Source of the DNA: JADHLI01 sp965656625
Lineage (GTDB): Bacteria > Pseudomonadota > Alphaproteobacteria > Puniceispirillales > Puniceispirillaceae
Length of the DNA stretch: 64,000 bases
Direction of reading: 5' to 3'
NCBI GenBank assembly: GCA_965656625.1
Contig: CBFHLG010000004.1
Coordinates: forward strand, 62,001-126,000
A program made the position numbers and the translations under genes. Below are positions 35,084 to 44,456 of this stretch, in pieces. Position 1 is the stretch's first letter; each line of letters starts with the position of its first letter. Under the pieces are notes generated by a model. The model saw only the letters and a list, made by a program, of their open reading frames with translations, had not been told where the DNA came from and did not search any database.

Positions 35084-36361
35084 ATGTCAGAATTAAGAAT
35101 TGCTATTGCCGGATTAGGCGTCGTTGGCGCGGAAACCGCCCGCCAGATTGTCAGCGCGGCAACCCAGCTATCGGCACGGGCCGGAACAGCCCTGCGGCTG
35201 GTCGCGGTGAGCGCGCGCTCTCACACAGGTCGCGGCTTTGATATGTCAGGTGTTGCCTTTGAAGCAGATGCGGTCACGCTGGCCGCGCGTGATGATGTGG
35301 ATGTGGTGGTAGAGCTTATCGGCGGGTCTGAAGGGGTCGCGCTGGAGCTGATTGAGGCGGCTCTGCGTGCCGGAAAACATGTGGTCACCGCCAATAAAGC
35401 GCTGATTGCCCATCATGGCCAGAGGCTGGCCGGGCTGGCCGAAGAGGCTGGTGTAAGGCTGAAGTTTGAGGCCGCGGTTGCCGGCGGTATTCCGGCGTTG
35501 AAAGTGCTGCGCGAAGGGCTGGCCGGTAATGAGATCAAGCGGGTGACCGGCATTCTGAACGGGACGTGTAATTACATTCTGTCCGAGATGACGCAAACCG
35601 GGCGCGGTTTTGATGATGTGCTGGCCGAAGCACAAGCCAAGGGCTATGCCGAAGCTGATCCCAGCTTTGATATTGACGGGGTTGATGCCGCCCATAAGCT
35701 GGCGATACTGGCCGCGCTGGCGTTTGCCGAGCAGATTGATTTCGAGGCGGTCCAGATAAGCGGCATCCGTCAGATTACCGATACCGATATCGCCTATGCT
35801 GGCGAGCTGGGCTATATTATCAAGCTGTTGGGCCATGCTGAGGCACAGGCCCCGGCCACGGTCCAGCCTTGTCTGGTCGCGAAAACCGGCCAGTTGGCCC
35901 AAATCGGCGGCGCGCTAAACGCGGTGGAATTCAGGGCAGAGCCGGTGCAGACGATTTTATGCACAGGGCCCGGGGCCGGGGCCGGGCCGACCGCCTCTGC
36001 TGTGCTGGCCGACCTGATTGATGTGGCCTCATTGCGCGGCGGGCTGCCGTTCGGGATGCGGGTCGGGCAACTGGCTAAGGCGGCTGCAAAAACAGATCAT
36101 CCGGCCAGACGCTATTACCTGCGCCTGATGGTGAATGATGAAACCGGGGTGCTCTCTGCGGTGACTTCTATCCTGCGTGACCAGCACATCTCGGTTGAAT
36201 CAATGCTGCAGAAAAGCCAGTCAGATGACGCGCCGGTAGCGTTGGTGTTGACCACGCACCCGACTGAGCAAAGCCGGATTTCAGCCGCCAGCCAGATTTT
36301 GTCTGAAGCCCGGTTTATGTCAGGACAGGTTCTGGCGCTGCCGATTATCGATGAGGCCTGA
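35084..36361 (+). CDS. hom: Homoserine dehydrogenase
   Basis: A 425-residue enzyme that reduces aspartate semialdehyde to homoserine for threonine and methionine synthesis. It has an NAD(P) motif GLGVVGAETA, a conserved NKALIAHHG, the catalytic GILNGTCNYILSEM region with EADPSFDIDGVDAAHK, and a C-terminal ACT domain (about residues 345-425) typical of threonine-sensitive forms. It is followed closely by recJ. In many alphaproteobacteria glpX lies between the two; it is absent here. Confidence 0.95.
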   Translation: MSELRIAIAGLGVVGAETARQIVSAATQLSARAGTALRLVAVSARSHTGRGFDMSGVAFEADAVTLAARDDVDVVVELIGGSEGVALELIEAALRAGKHVVTANKALIAHHGQRLAGLAEEAGVRLKFEAAVAGGIPALKVLREGLAGNEIKRVTGILNGTCNYILSEMTQTGRGFDDVLAEAQAKGYAEADPSFDIDGVDAAHKLAILAALAFAEQIDFEAVQISGIRQITDTDIAYAGELGYIIKLLGHAEAQAPATVQPCLVAKTGQLAQIGGALNAVEFRAEPVQTILCTGPGAGAGPTASAVLADLIDVASLRGGLPFGMRVGQLAKAAAKTDHPARRYYLRLMVNDETGVLSAVTSILRDQHISVESMLQKSQSDDAPVALVLTTHPTEQSRISAASQILSEARFMSGQVLALPIIDEA

Positions 36362-36400
36362 TGTGAGGCCAGCGCCGCACACCACAAAACGGAGGCGGTG

Positions 36401-38197
36401 ATGGCAGGGGCCGGTGTGGACAGCTCATTTTCAGGGGCCAGATGGCAGCAAGCCCCGACCGCCGGAAGCGAGGCAGAAACCCGCCGCATGGCCGGTATGT
36501 TTGAAGACCGGCTCGGCCTGCCCTTTGCGTTATGCTGGCATCTGGCGAGCCAGGGGCTGACGGCCGAAACAATAGATGAATTCTTGGACCCACGTTTGCG
36601 TTCCAGCCTGCCTGACCCGTTTGTAATGAAAGATGCCAAGACGGCTGTAAGCTTAATAACTGACATTATAAAAGCAAAACAACCTGTTGGATTGTTTGGA
36701 GATTATGATGTTGACGGCGCCTGTTCGGCGGCCCTGTTCAGGTTGGTTCTGGGGGCGTTTGGGGTGCCGGTCTGGTGTCATATTCCGGACCGGTTTACCG
36801 AAGGGTACGGGCCGAACCTTGCGGCGCTGAAGGCCTTGAAGGCGCAAGGGGCTGAGCTTATTCTGACCGTGGATTGTGGGATTACCGCGCATGAGCCTCT
36901 GGCCGCGGCGGCAGAAGAAGGCATGGCTGTTATCGTGATAGATCATCACAAAGCCGGGGTGGTGTTGCCACAGGCTGAGGCGGTGGTAAACCCGAACCGG
37001 CTGGATGATGACAGCGGGTTGGGCCATCTGTGTGCGGCCGGGGTTTGTTTTCTGGTTCTGGTCGGGGTGGTGCGGGCCTGCCGTGAGCAGGGAATTGTGC
37101 CGGCAAACGGGGTGATGCCGGACCTGATGGGGGTTCTGGATTTGGTGGCGTTGGCGACCGCCTGTGATGTGGTGCCTTTGAAAGGGGTCAACAGGGCCTT
37201 TATCAAACAGGGGCTGAAGGTGCTGGGGCGGCGCGGTAATGAGGGCCTGCGCGCGCTGATGGATGTGGCCCGTCTGGACCAAAGGCCGAATATGCACACG
37301 CTGGGCTTTGTGCTGGGCCCGCGTCTGAACGCCGGTGGGCGTTTGGGGCAGTCTGACCTGGGCGTGCAGATTCTCACCAGCGCGGACGCTGATATCGCCG
37401 ATACGCTGGCCACCCAGATAGATTTGCTGAACACCGACCGGCGCGCCGAAGAAGCTGTGGTGCGCGTTGAGGCTGAGCAGATGGCCGAGGATAAGCTGGC
37501 ACAGCAGCCTGATTTACCGGTTCTGGTGCTGGCCAAGCGGGGCTGGCATGAGGGGGTTATCGGGATTGTGGCTGGCCGGCTGAAAGAGGCCTATCACCGG
37601 CCAGTGGTGGTTATCGCTTTGGATGAGGCGGGGCAGGGCAAGGGGTCGGCAAGGTCTGTTGCCGGGTTTTCAATTGGTGACCAGATTTTGGCAGCGCGTC
37701 AGGATGGCCTGTTGAAGACCGGCGGCGGACATGACATGGCCGCGGGCCTGGGCGTTGATGAGGACAAGCTGGCCGCGTTTGAAGATTTTGTTGTGACGCG
37801 GGCGCGCGCACAGTTTAAAGGCGCGCCGCAACGTGTCTTCAGCTATACCCACAGCCTGTCTGTGGCGGGGTGTACCGCACAGTTAACCGACGCGTTGGAG
37901 GCGGTTGGCCCGTTCGGGGCAGGGCATGCTGAGCCGCGCTTTGTTGTGACCCATTGCCGGCTGAAGGGGCTGCGTTGGATGGGGGCGGATAAATCGCATC
38001 TGTCGGTGCAGCTGGATGATGGCACGGCCGCGCCGCTGCGGGCGGTGGCGTTTTCTGTGGCGGGCACAAGGCTGGGGCAGATGTTGGCCGCAACGCCTGA
38101 TCCCGGGCCGGTTCAGGTGCTTGGCCGGGTGCAGAAAGATACCTTCCGCGGCGGCGGGGCGGTGCAGTTTTTAATCGAAGATATCGCCGCCGGATAA
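36401..38197 (+). CDS. recJ: Single-stranded-DNA-specific exonuclease RecJ
   Basis: A 598-residue DHH-family 5'-3' exonuclease for recombination and mismatch repair. Motifs are DYDVDGACSAA (residues 101-111), VDCGIT, DHHKAG, and DHHA1 elements GGGHDMAAGLG, with the SARSVAGFSI segment before it. The ATG at 36401 follows GGAGG with 5-base spacing. A GTG one codon earlier is less likely. It lies 39 bases after hom. Confidence 0.95.
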   Translation: MAGAGVDSSFSGARWQQAPTAGSEAETRRMAGMFEDRLGLPFALCWHLASQGLTAETIDEFLDPRLRSSLPDPFVMKDAKTAVSLITDIIKAKQPVGLFGDYDVDGACSAALFRLVLGAFGVPVWCHIPDRFTEGYGPNLAALKALKAQGAELILTVDCGITAHEPLAAAAEEGMAVIVIDHHKAGVVLPQAEAVVNPNRLDDDSGLGHLCAAGVCFLVLVGVVRACREQGIVPANGVMPDLMGVLDLVALATACDVVPLKGVNRAFIKQGLKVLGRRGNEGLRALMDVARLDQRPNMHTLGFVLGPRLNAGGRLGQSDLGVQILTSADADIADTLATQIDLLNTDRRAEEAVVRVEAEQMAEDKLAQQPDLPVLVLAKRGWHEGVIGIVAGRLKEAYHRPVVVIALDEAGQGKGSARSVAGFSIGDQILAARQDGLLKTGGGHDMAAGLGVDEDKLAAFEDFVVTRARAQFKGAPQRVFSYTHSLSVAGCTAQLTDALEAVGPFGAGHAEPRFVVTHCRLKGLRWMGADKSHLSVQLDDGTAAPLRAVAFSVAGTRLGQMLAATPDPGPVQVLGRVQKDTFRGGGAVQFLIEDIAAG

Positions 38198-38293
38198 GCG
38201 CGGTTCTGCCTATTTCACTTTTTGCTGACTTTTTTGCCGCATCAGGCTTGATTTAGCCGATGCTTTTGGATAGATAACAGGCATACCGCTTGC

Positions 38294-38369
38294 GTCCCGT
38301 TCGTCTAGTGGTTTAGGACACCGCCCTTTCACGGCGGCAACACGGGTTCGAATCCCGTACGGGATGCCA
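38294..38369 (+). tRNA. tRNA-Glu (anticodon TTC)
   Basis: A 76-base cloverleaf. The acceptor GTCCCGT pairs with ACGGGAT, the anticodon stem is CCGCC/GGCGG with loop CTTTCAC (anticodon TTC at 38328-38330), the T arm contains GGTTCGAATCC, and CCA is encoded. Confidence 0.96.
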
Positions 38370-38425
38370 TTTTTTCCGGCAGATTGTATGATTTCCGCCA
38401 GTTCTGGCAGGGCTGCATTTGCGCC

Positions 38426-39004
38426 TTACTGCGCGGCGTCTCTCAGCCTCTGCAGCGCCTCAGTACCGTTCAGCCTGCCTGTCAGCCTGGCTAAATCATA
38501 AGGGGTGTCGCCATCCAGGCCTCTGGCTTTTGCGTTCGCGCCAGCGTTCAGCAAGGCTGTTACCGCTTCTGCATTGCCATTCCCCGCCGCATAATGCAAT
38601 GGCGTGCCAGAGAGGGTGTTTCTGGCGTCAAGAACGGCGCCAGCGTTCAGCAAGGCGGTGATGGTTGCCGCGGACCCTCTGATAGCGGCCAGATGCAACG
38701 GTGTGCTTTCATTCTTTGTTCTGGCCTCAACATCTGCGCCGGCGTTGACTATGGCTGTGACGGCTTCAGCGTTGTTAAGTAAGGCAGCGAAATGAAGAGG
38801 GGACAGGCTGTCTGTTGTTCGTGCTTTGATATCTGCGCCTTTGGCTATCTCTGCCTGTATGTCTTCGGCTGTGGCGGTCTGCATAAAGGACGGGCCACAC
38901 AGCCGCATACAGTCGCCCGCGCCTGCCAGGCCCGAAAACAGGACGGCCAAAGCAGTCAGGGCATAAGCAAAAACCGGGGCAGTCAGTTTGCGGGGGTATC
39001 TCAT
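38426..39004 (-). CDS. Secreted ankyrin-repeat protein
   Basis: A 192-residue protein with an N-terminal signal segment (about residues 9-30, ALTALAVLFSGLAGAG), a short Cys pair (CMRLC) and at least four ankyrin repeats from about residue 55 (SPLHFAALLNNAEAVTAIVNAGADVEAR, then STPLHLAAIRG, GTPLHYAAGNG and DTPYDLARLTG). It probably acts in the periplasm through protein-protein contacts. The partner is unknown. A GAGGCGAGG ribosome-binding site precedes the start. The repeats share DNA similarity, as at AACGCTGGCGC. Confidence 0.85.
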   Translation of the reverse strand: MRYPRKLTAPVFAYALTALAVLFSGLAGAGDCMRLCGPSFMQTATAEDIQAEIAKGADIKARTTDSLSPLHFAALLNNAEAVTAIVNAGADVEARTKNESTPLHLAAIRGSAATITALLNAGAVLDARNTLSGTPLHYAAGNGNAEAVTALLNAGANAKARGLDGDTPYDLARLTGRLNGTEALQRLRDAAQ

Positions 39005-39126
39005 AGCCTCGCCTCACTGGTCGGGGGTGTCTGGCCGGTCCAGTGTAGGGCGGTTAACCTTTTGCGCCAAAAGCCCGCCCCGCCCGCGCCTCACGGTACA
39101 GCCCGCGCATTAACGCTGGGATAAGG

Positions 39127-39552
39127 TTATATCTTGTTATCACCGAGCAGAAAGCTGAGGTGGGTTTCGGCAAGGGTGGTCAGCTCTTCAACTGACTTGA
39201 TATGGCATGTGCTCTTCTGGTTCCGCCATTTCATCTGCAGCGTCTTCCGGTTCAAAGACAGCCCGGTTTTGCGGTTCACAAGCTCTTCAGGGGTTTTGCT
39301 GAGGATTATCGGCGGCTGGACAAAGCTGACCTTGTCCTCATTGAACGAGGCGACCAGCATCTCACGTTTGTCTTCATCAATCAGAAAAAAATTATTCAGC
39401 CTCTTGTCCGGAAAGACAGATTCGCAAAACAAGCCGATACGCCATTTGTCGCTGGTCGGGCCGGCAATCGCGCCGGTGGTTTGCGCACTGGCCGGCAAAC
39501 CGCTCAGAACGGTGAGAAAACCAGCCAGAATAAATGTGAGCGCGGCGCGCAT
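39127..39552 (-). CDS. Secreted hypothetical protein
   Basis: A 141-residue protein with a clear signal peptide (MRAALTFILAGFLTVLSG, cleavage after about ASA at residue 23). The mature part has two Cys (FCESVF, STCHIKS) that could form a disulfide. I do not recognise the family. The start at 39552 is chosen because it begins the signal peptide and follows AGGCAGG. It is divergent from the substrate-binding-like gene. Confidence 0.68.
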   Translation of the reverse strand: MRAALTFILAGFLTVLSGLPASAQTTGAIAGPTSDKWRIGLFCESVFPDKRLNNFFLIDEDKREMLVASFNEDKVSFVQPPIILSKTPEELVNRKTGLSLNRKTLQMKWRNQKSTCHIKSVEELTTLAETHLSFLLGDNKI

Positions 39553-39680
39553 GACCTGCCTTTTTATAAAAGTTGAAGCGGTTTTGTGTTTATGTTGTTG
39601 TAGATATGGTGTCATCCCCGCTTTTTCAAGGGGCAGGGCCCGCGAAGAACCACAAGCCGGTAAGTCAGGAGACAGCGTAA

Positions 39681-40403
39681 ATGAAAGATGAAATTCTGGC
39701 CAACCTGGCCCCGCATGGGCACGTGCGGGCGGCGATAAATATGTCCAATTTCCTGTTAGTGTCCGGCACAGATGAGCAGGGCGGACCAGACGGGCTGTCA
39801 CCGGATATCGCGCATGAGATCGCGCGGCGTCTGGATGTTCACTGCGTGCTGGTCCCGTTTGAGGGGCCGGGGGGTTTGGCGGACGCGGTCGGGCGCGATA
39901 TCTGGGATATCGGCAACATCGCGGTTGAACCTGAACGCGCGGCGGTCATCGATTTCAGCCAGCCCTATATCCAGATTGATGCCAATTTTCTGGCCCGGAC
40001 CGGCGGGCCCGTCACGACCAATGCAGAAGTGGATCAGGAGGATGTGGACATCGTCTTATACGGGCGCAGCGCGTATGATCTGTGGCTGAAGGAAAATTTT
40101 ACTGCCGCGTCCTACCGGCGTGAGCCGTCCATGGCACAGTCCATCGCCGCGTTTGAAGGCGGGAAGGGTGATGTGCTGGCCTGCCTGAAGCCGAAGCTGC
40201 TGGATATGGTTGCCGGGAATGACCGCTATGAGATTATCGAGCCGCCCTTTACCGCTATCCGCCAGGCGGTCGGGCTGAATAAGGGGCAGGCGGCCGCACT
40301 GGCCTTTGTCAATGAAACCGTTCAAGACCTTCTGGAGAGCGGCTTTGTGGCTGACAGCCTGAAGCGGCATGGCGTTCAGGATAAGCTCAGCCTGCCAAAT
40401 TAA
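39681..40403 (+). CDS. Substrate-binding-like protein lacking a signal peptide
   Basis: A 240-residue protein of the SBP_bac_3 (amino acid-binding) fold: GLSPDIAHEIARRLDV, DIGNIAVEPERAAVIDFSQPYIQIDANFLAR and the C-terminal NETVQDLLESGFVADSLKRHG. It begins MKDEILANLAPHGHVRAAI with no hydrophobic leader and no in-frame upstream start that adds one. It is therefore either cytoplasmic or an enzyme derived from this fold. No transporter genes adjoin. An AGGAGA ribosome-binding site lies upstream. Confidence 0.78.
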   Translation: MKDEILANLAPHGHVRAAINMSNFLLVSGTDEQGGPDGLSPDIAHEIARRLDVHCVLVPFEGPGGLADAVGRDIWDIGNIAVEPERAAVIDFSQPYIQIDANFLARTGGPVTTNAEVDQEDVDIVLYGRSAYDLWLKENFTAASYRREPSMAQSIAAFEGGKGDVLACLKPKLLDMVAGNDRYEIIEPPFTAIRQAVGLNKGQAAALAFVNETVQDLLESGFVADSLKRHGVQDKLSLPN

Positions 40404-40421
40404 GAGGGCGCTCTGTTGAGG

Positions 40422-42554
40422 TCAGCTGAACAGGCAGTCGAATAAAAGCTGGTCAAGGCGGCCGGCACGGGCCTGAATGCTTTTCAGCAGGCGTTTTTCC
40501 TGCGGGGCCAGCAGGGCCGGGTCTATCAAGGTGGTGGCCGGGCGGCCGGCGGCCAGGTCAGCTATCTGTTGGCGCAGCACCAGCCGGATACAGAACTGCA
40601 AATCTTCTGAAAGCTGCAAAACCTCTGGCGGGACAGAGCCTGTGGTAAAGATATCGGCCGCGCGCCGGGCCCCGTTGCGGGCGTCTATACCGCGCGAGGT
40701 GGCCAGCACGCGCAAGGTTTCGGTGATCGGCAATAACAGGTGTAATTTCAAGTTAAACCGGCCGTTCTGGGTTTTCAGCCCGCCAAAAAGGGTGGTCCCG
40801 GACGCATGGTTCTGGACAGTGCGGGCCAGGCTTTTCAGAAAATCATGCTGGCCGGTAACCGTTTGTCTGATATGGGCCTGAAGCTGATCAGCCAGCGCGG
40901 TCTCGCCGCACACTGCCTGATAATCAAAAAAGATATCCGCGCTCAGCACGTCTTCAGCCCGGCCACGGGCAACCCAGTCATCTATCACCGCCTGCCAGTC
41001 GCTGAGTGGCTTGCACCAGACAGGTGAGGTGGCCATCACCCCGCCGGTACAATAGGGTATTCCGGCCTCATCAAGCCTGTCAGCAATAGCCTGACCACAG
41101 TCAAGAAACCAGTCCAGTGCGGCCTGGCGGTCTGCTGTGGATGCTGAGGCAGGTAAATCTTCAAAGATGATCGCATGATCCTGATCAGGGGCCAGCAGCG
41201 ATTCATCGCGCCCGCCAGATCCTAAAATCAGCAGACACCATTTGGCCGGGGCCGGGGTCCTTTCGGCCGTCGCCAGCGCTGCGGCACGAACCAGCGCAGC
41301 GCGATACTGGCCAGAAATGACCGCGGCAATATCATAGCCCGTCACCCCTTCGGCCAGCAAAGAAGCAGACAAAGCCGGCAGACCGGACAGGGCAGCCCGC
41401 ATATCCGCAGCAGAGGCCGCGCCGGACAGCTCATCCCCGATAATCATCGCTTCTGTGAGGCGCAGGCGGGTCAGATCACGCGCCGAAATCCAGCCAGCCA
41501 GCGCCCCATCGCTGTCTGTGACACCCAGATGACGAATGTCATGGGTGTTGATCCGGCCCAGCGCGACATGCAGATAATCATCTGCCGAAACAGTAATAAC
41601 CGGGGCCGACATGATCTGATGAAGGTCTATGTCCCTGGCGCGGGCAACCGTATCTGTGGGCAGGGCCATACAGCGCACAATATCCCGTTCAGAGACAATG
41701 CCAACGATGTTTTGTGGAGTTTTACCGCCGTTATCATCAGGGGCGATAAACACGCAGTCCAGCCGCTCCTCGCTCATCATGCGGGCCGCGTCCAGAACCG
41801 TTGCCTCTGGGGGCAGGACAGGCGGCGGGCTGTGCATAATCTCTGCCACGCGGTGGCTGTAAGGAAACGGGTCAATTCGGGCAAGACGCCCCTGTTCCGG
41901 GGCCGCGTCCGGGGCGGCGGCCACATCAACCCAGCCTGCCTTGGTGGTGGCCAGACGCTGGTCATCAAGTGCAGACACCGCCCGTTTCGCATCCGCAAGG
42001 GTCAGAATGCCGTTGGCCCGCAGGTCAGGAAGCAGGGCACAGAACAAGGCCGCGGTCATGCGGGCATCGCCAAGAGCGGTATGACGGCCATCGCGGCTGA
42101 TCCCGTAATGGGCAGACAGGCTGTCCAGATCGCCCATCATCAACATGGTATCGCGGCCAAGGGCAATGCTGGCCAGTTGGCGCACACACAACGCCGGGCC
42201 CGGTTGCCAGTCCAGCCCGTAGCGATCAGCCTCAGCGGCGATCACAGCCAAATCAAAACCGATATTATAGCCGATAATGACCCGGTCTTTGAGCCGGTCA
42301 CGCACCCCCGGAAAGACAGTCGGAAACACCGGCGCACCGGCAACCATATCGTCTGTTATATGATGTATCTGGGTGCTGGCCGGCGGGATAGGCACAGACG
42401 GGTTGACCAGCTTTTCATAGGTTTCATCCGGCCTGAACGGGTCCAACCCGCCAATTTGGATAATCCGGTCAGTGGCGGTCGCCAGACCAGTGGTTTCCAG
42501 ATCAAGCGAGAGGCAAGGCAGCTTTTCAAGAGGCAGGGTGGCAATGCTGGGCAT
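40422..42554 (-). CDS. Exonuclease-CBS-DUF294 nucleotidyltransferase fusion
   Basis: A 710-residue multidomain protein. Residues 1-190 are a DnaQ-like 3'-5' exonuclease (SLDLETTGL; HHITDDMV; YNIGFDLAV; HTALGDARMTA). Residues about 230-370 are a tandem CBS pair (VLDAARMMSEERLDCVFIAPDD; GIVSERDIVRC; ISARDLTRLRL). The rest is a DUF294 nucleotidyltransferase (LGSGGRDESLLAPDQDHAIIFED, the GS and DxD motif) with its C-terminal substrate-binding domain. DUF294-CBS proteins are presumed signalling uridylyltransferase relatives. Fusion to an exonuclease suggests turnover of a nucleotide signal or nucleic acid, but this is inference. It is monocistronic. Confidence 0.82.
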   Translation of the reverse strand: MPSIATLPLEKLPCLSLDLETTGLATATDRIIQIGGLDPFRPDETYEKLVNPSVPIPPASTQIHHITDDMVAGAPVFPTVFPGVRDRLKDRVIIGYNIGFDLAVIAAEADRYGLDWQPGPALCVRQLASIALGRDTMLMMGDLDSLSAHYGISRDGRHTALGDARMTAALFCALLPDLRANGILTLADAKRAVSALDDQRLATTKAGWVDVAAAPDAAPEQGRLARIDPFPYSHRVAEIMHSPPPVLPPEATVLDAARMMSEERLDCVFIAPDDNGGKTPQNIVGIVSERDIVRCMALPTDTVARARDIDLHQIMSAPVITVSADDYLHVALGRINTHDIRHLGVTDSDGALAGWISARDLTRLRLTEAMIIGDELSGAASAADMRAALSGLPALSASLLAEGVTGYDIAAVISGQYRAALVRAAALATAERTPAPAKWCLLILGSGGRDESLLAPDQDHAIIFEDLPASASTADRQAALDWFLDCGQAIADRLDEAGIPYCTGGVMATSPVWCKPLSDWQAVIDDWVARGRAEDVLSADIFFDYQAVCGETALADQLQAHIRQTVTGQHDFLKSLARTVQNHASGTTLFGGLKTQNGRFNLKLHLLLPITETLRVLATSRGIDARNGARRAADIFTTGSVPPEVLQLSEDLQFCIRLVLRQQIADLAAGRPATTLIDPALLAPQEKRLLKSIQARAGRLDQLLFDCLFS

Positions 42555-42759
42555 GGCGGGGTCCTCTTTATCGAAAGGGGCGGTATGACGACAGAACTCT
42601 AGCAAGTTTTACAGCATCTGTCGAAGAGGAGAAAACAAGTGTTGGGTTTTCGTGCAAAAATTTTGTTGACGGATTTTCTCACGCGTCTCAGTGTTTGAGA
42701 ATCGGATATTTGCTGATGACACAGAGCTTTGATTTATGGTTTGTAGCAGGGGATAGGCC

Positions 42760-44349
42760 ATGGATGACGTGAACGGGAATACACCACCTTTCGGGGCGGC
42801 AAACAGCAACCCGAAACGTGCTAAGCGCGGCGGCGGGCGGCTGGCCCGGCATAAGGTGCGCTCAGCCCCACTGGCGGCGGATGTGAAACCGGTTCGCCCG
42901 GGCCTTGCCGGCGGCCAATACCGCCCGTTAAGCCCGGCACAAGTCGCCCAAATAGAACAAACCATTTACCAGATTCTGGACGAAATCGGCTTATCCCAGG
43001 CGCCGGAAAGCGGCATTGCCTATATGACCGCGTTTGGCGCGCGCGCCGGTGATGATGGCCGGGTGCGGTTTCCGCGGGAGGTGATCGACAAAGCCCTGTC
43101 TCTGGCGGCAAAGGATATCACCTTATGCGGGCGTGACCCTGATTTTGATCTGCATCTGTCCGGAACGCGCGTGCATTACGGAACAGCCGGTGCGGCGGTG
43201 CATCTGGTTGAAATCAAGAATAATGAATATCGCGATTCTCATCTGGCCGATATTTATAATGCAGCACGGATTGTCCAGCAGATGGACAATATCCATTTCT
43301 TTCAGAGGCCGATGGTGGCCCGTGATATTGCTGACCCTGCGGCGCTTGATTTAAATACGGTTTATGCCTGTGTCCGGGGGACCGCCAAACATATCGGCAC
43401 CAGCTTTACGGAGGCCGAATTTGTTGCCCCGGCGATTGAGATGCTGCATGAGGTGGCCGGCGGTGAGGCCGCCTGGCGGGCGCGGCCGTTCGTGTCCAAT
43501 TCTAACTGTTTTGTGGTCCCGCCGTTAAGGTTTGCAACCGAAAGCTGTCTTGTGATGGAAGAGGTGGTCAAAGCCGGCATGCCGGTATTGCTGTTGTCGG
43601 CCGGACAGGCCGGGGCAACCGCGCCCGCCTCTATCGCCGGGGCCGTGGCCCAGGCGGTGGCAGAGGTTCTGGCCGGTCTTGTCTATGTTAACGCCATGGT
43701 TCCAGGCCATACCGCGATTGCCGGTACCTGGCCGTTTGTGTCTGATCTGCGCACCGGGGCGATGTCTGGCGGGTCTGGTGAGCAGGGATTGTTGACCGCG
43801 GCCTGTGCGCAGATGCTGCAGCATTTCGGCCTGCCCGGCGGGGCGGCGGCCGGTATGGCTGATGCCAAACTGCCTGATGCACAATCCGGTTATGAGAAGG
43901 GCTCTACCCTGGTGATGGCGGGGCTGTCGGGCCTGAATATGGTGTATGAGGCAGCCGGTATGCATGCCTCGCTGATGGGGTTCTGTCTGGAAAGCCTGAT
44001 CATCGATAATGATATGCTGGGCCAGTGTTTGCGTTGTGTGCGCGGTGTTGATGTGAGTGAAAACAGCCTCAGCCTGGAGGTGTTCCGCGATGTCTGTATT
44101 GACGGGCCAGGGCATTACCTGGGCCATGCGCAGACGCTGTCCCTGATGCAGTCTGAATATATCTATCCGGCCGTGTCTGACCGGTCCAGCCCGAAGGAAT
44201 GGGAAGAGCTGGGCAAACCAGTTCTGGTCGAAGAAGCCGCAGCAAAAGTGGCGGAAATATTAGGGCAGGGGGATAACGGGGTTCTTGATGAGGGCGTGGA
44301 TGCGCGCCTGCGGGACAGGTTTGAGATTCTGCTGCCATCTAGGCCATGA
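42760..44349 (+). CDS. Trimethylamine methyltransferase family protein (non-pyrrolysine MttB-like)
   Basis: A 529-residue MttB-superfamily protein. A basic N-terminal region (RAKRGGGRLARHKVRSAP) leads into the TIM barrel (PVRPGLAGGQYRPLS; YGTAGAAVHLVE; ATESCLVMEEVVKAGMPVLLLSAGQAGATAP). There is no in-frame TAG, so pyrrolysine is not used. Non-Pyl MttB proteins such as MtgB transfer methyl groups from glycine betaine or similar to a corrinoid protein. No corrinoid protein or MtaA partner is in the window. The two dimethylglycine dehydrogenase-like genes 9 kb away could act downstream. An AGGGGATAGG site precedes the ATG. Confidence 0.82.
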   Translation: MDDVNGNTPPFGAANSNPKRAKRGGGRLARHKVRSAPLAADVKPVRPGLAGGQYRPLSPAQVAQIEQTIYQILDEIGLSQAPESGIAYMTAFGARAGDDGRVRFPREVIDKALSLAAKDITLCGRDPDFDLHLSGTRVHYGTAGAAVHLVEIKNNEYRDSHLADIYNAARIVQQMDNIHFFQRPMVARDIADPAALDLNTVYACVRGTAKHIGTSFTEAEFVAPAIEMLHEVAGGEAAWRARPFVSNSNCFVVPPLRFATESCLVMEEVVKAGMPVLLLSAGQAGATAPASIAGAVAQAVAEVLAGLVYVNAMVPGHTAIAGTWPFVSDLRTGAMSGGSGEQGLLTAACAQMLQHFGLPGGAAAGMADAKLPDAQSGYEKGSTLVMAGLSGLNMVYEAAGMHASLMGFCLESLIIDNDMLGQCLRCVRGVDVSENSLSLEVFRDVCIDGPGHYLGHAQTLSLMQSEYIYPAVSDRSSPKEWEELGKPVLVEEAAAKVAEILGQGDNGVLDEGVDARLRDRFEILLPSRP

Positions 44350-44442
44350 TGAGGGAACAGGTAACAGATGGCCCAGCCATATGCGTTCTGTTTCTGTCCT
44401 CAGCTAGATTCTGTGCAGACAGGACAGCAGACCGCCGTTAAC

Positions 44443-44456
44443 GTTTCAGCTGAAAC
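44443..44456. promoter_or_regulatory. 14-base perfect palindrome
   Basis: GTTTCAGCTGAAAC is a perfect palindrome in the gap between the MttB-like gene and a 32-residue small protein, 130 bases upstream of the latter. It is a candidate operator. Confidence 0.4.

Noticed and set aside
38426..39004. Direct DNA repeats suggesting a CRISPR-like or satellite array
   Set aside because: They are the coding repeats of the ankyrin protein, with no spacers.
41529..42602. 357-codon open frame antisense to the exonuclease fusion gene
   Set aside because: It mirrors codon bias of the GC-rich gene opposite, has no family similarity and no ribosome-binding site.
42666..42701. TTGACG element and TTCTCA-N14-TGAGAA repeat before the MttB-like gene
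   Set aside because: No -10 at proper spacing and the repeat has a long loop; too weak to call.
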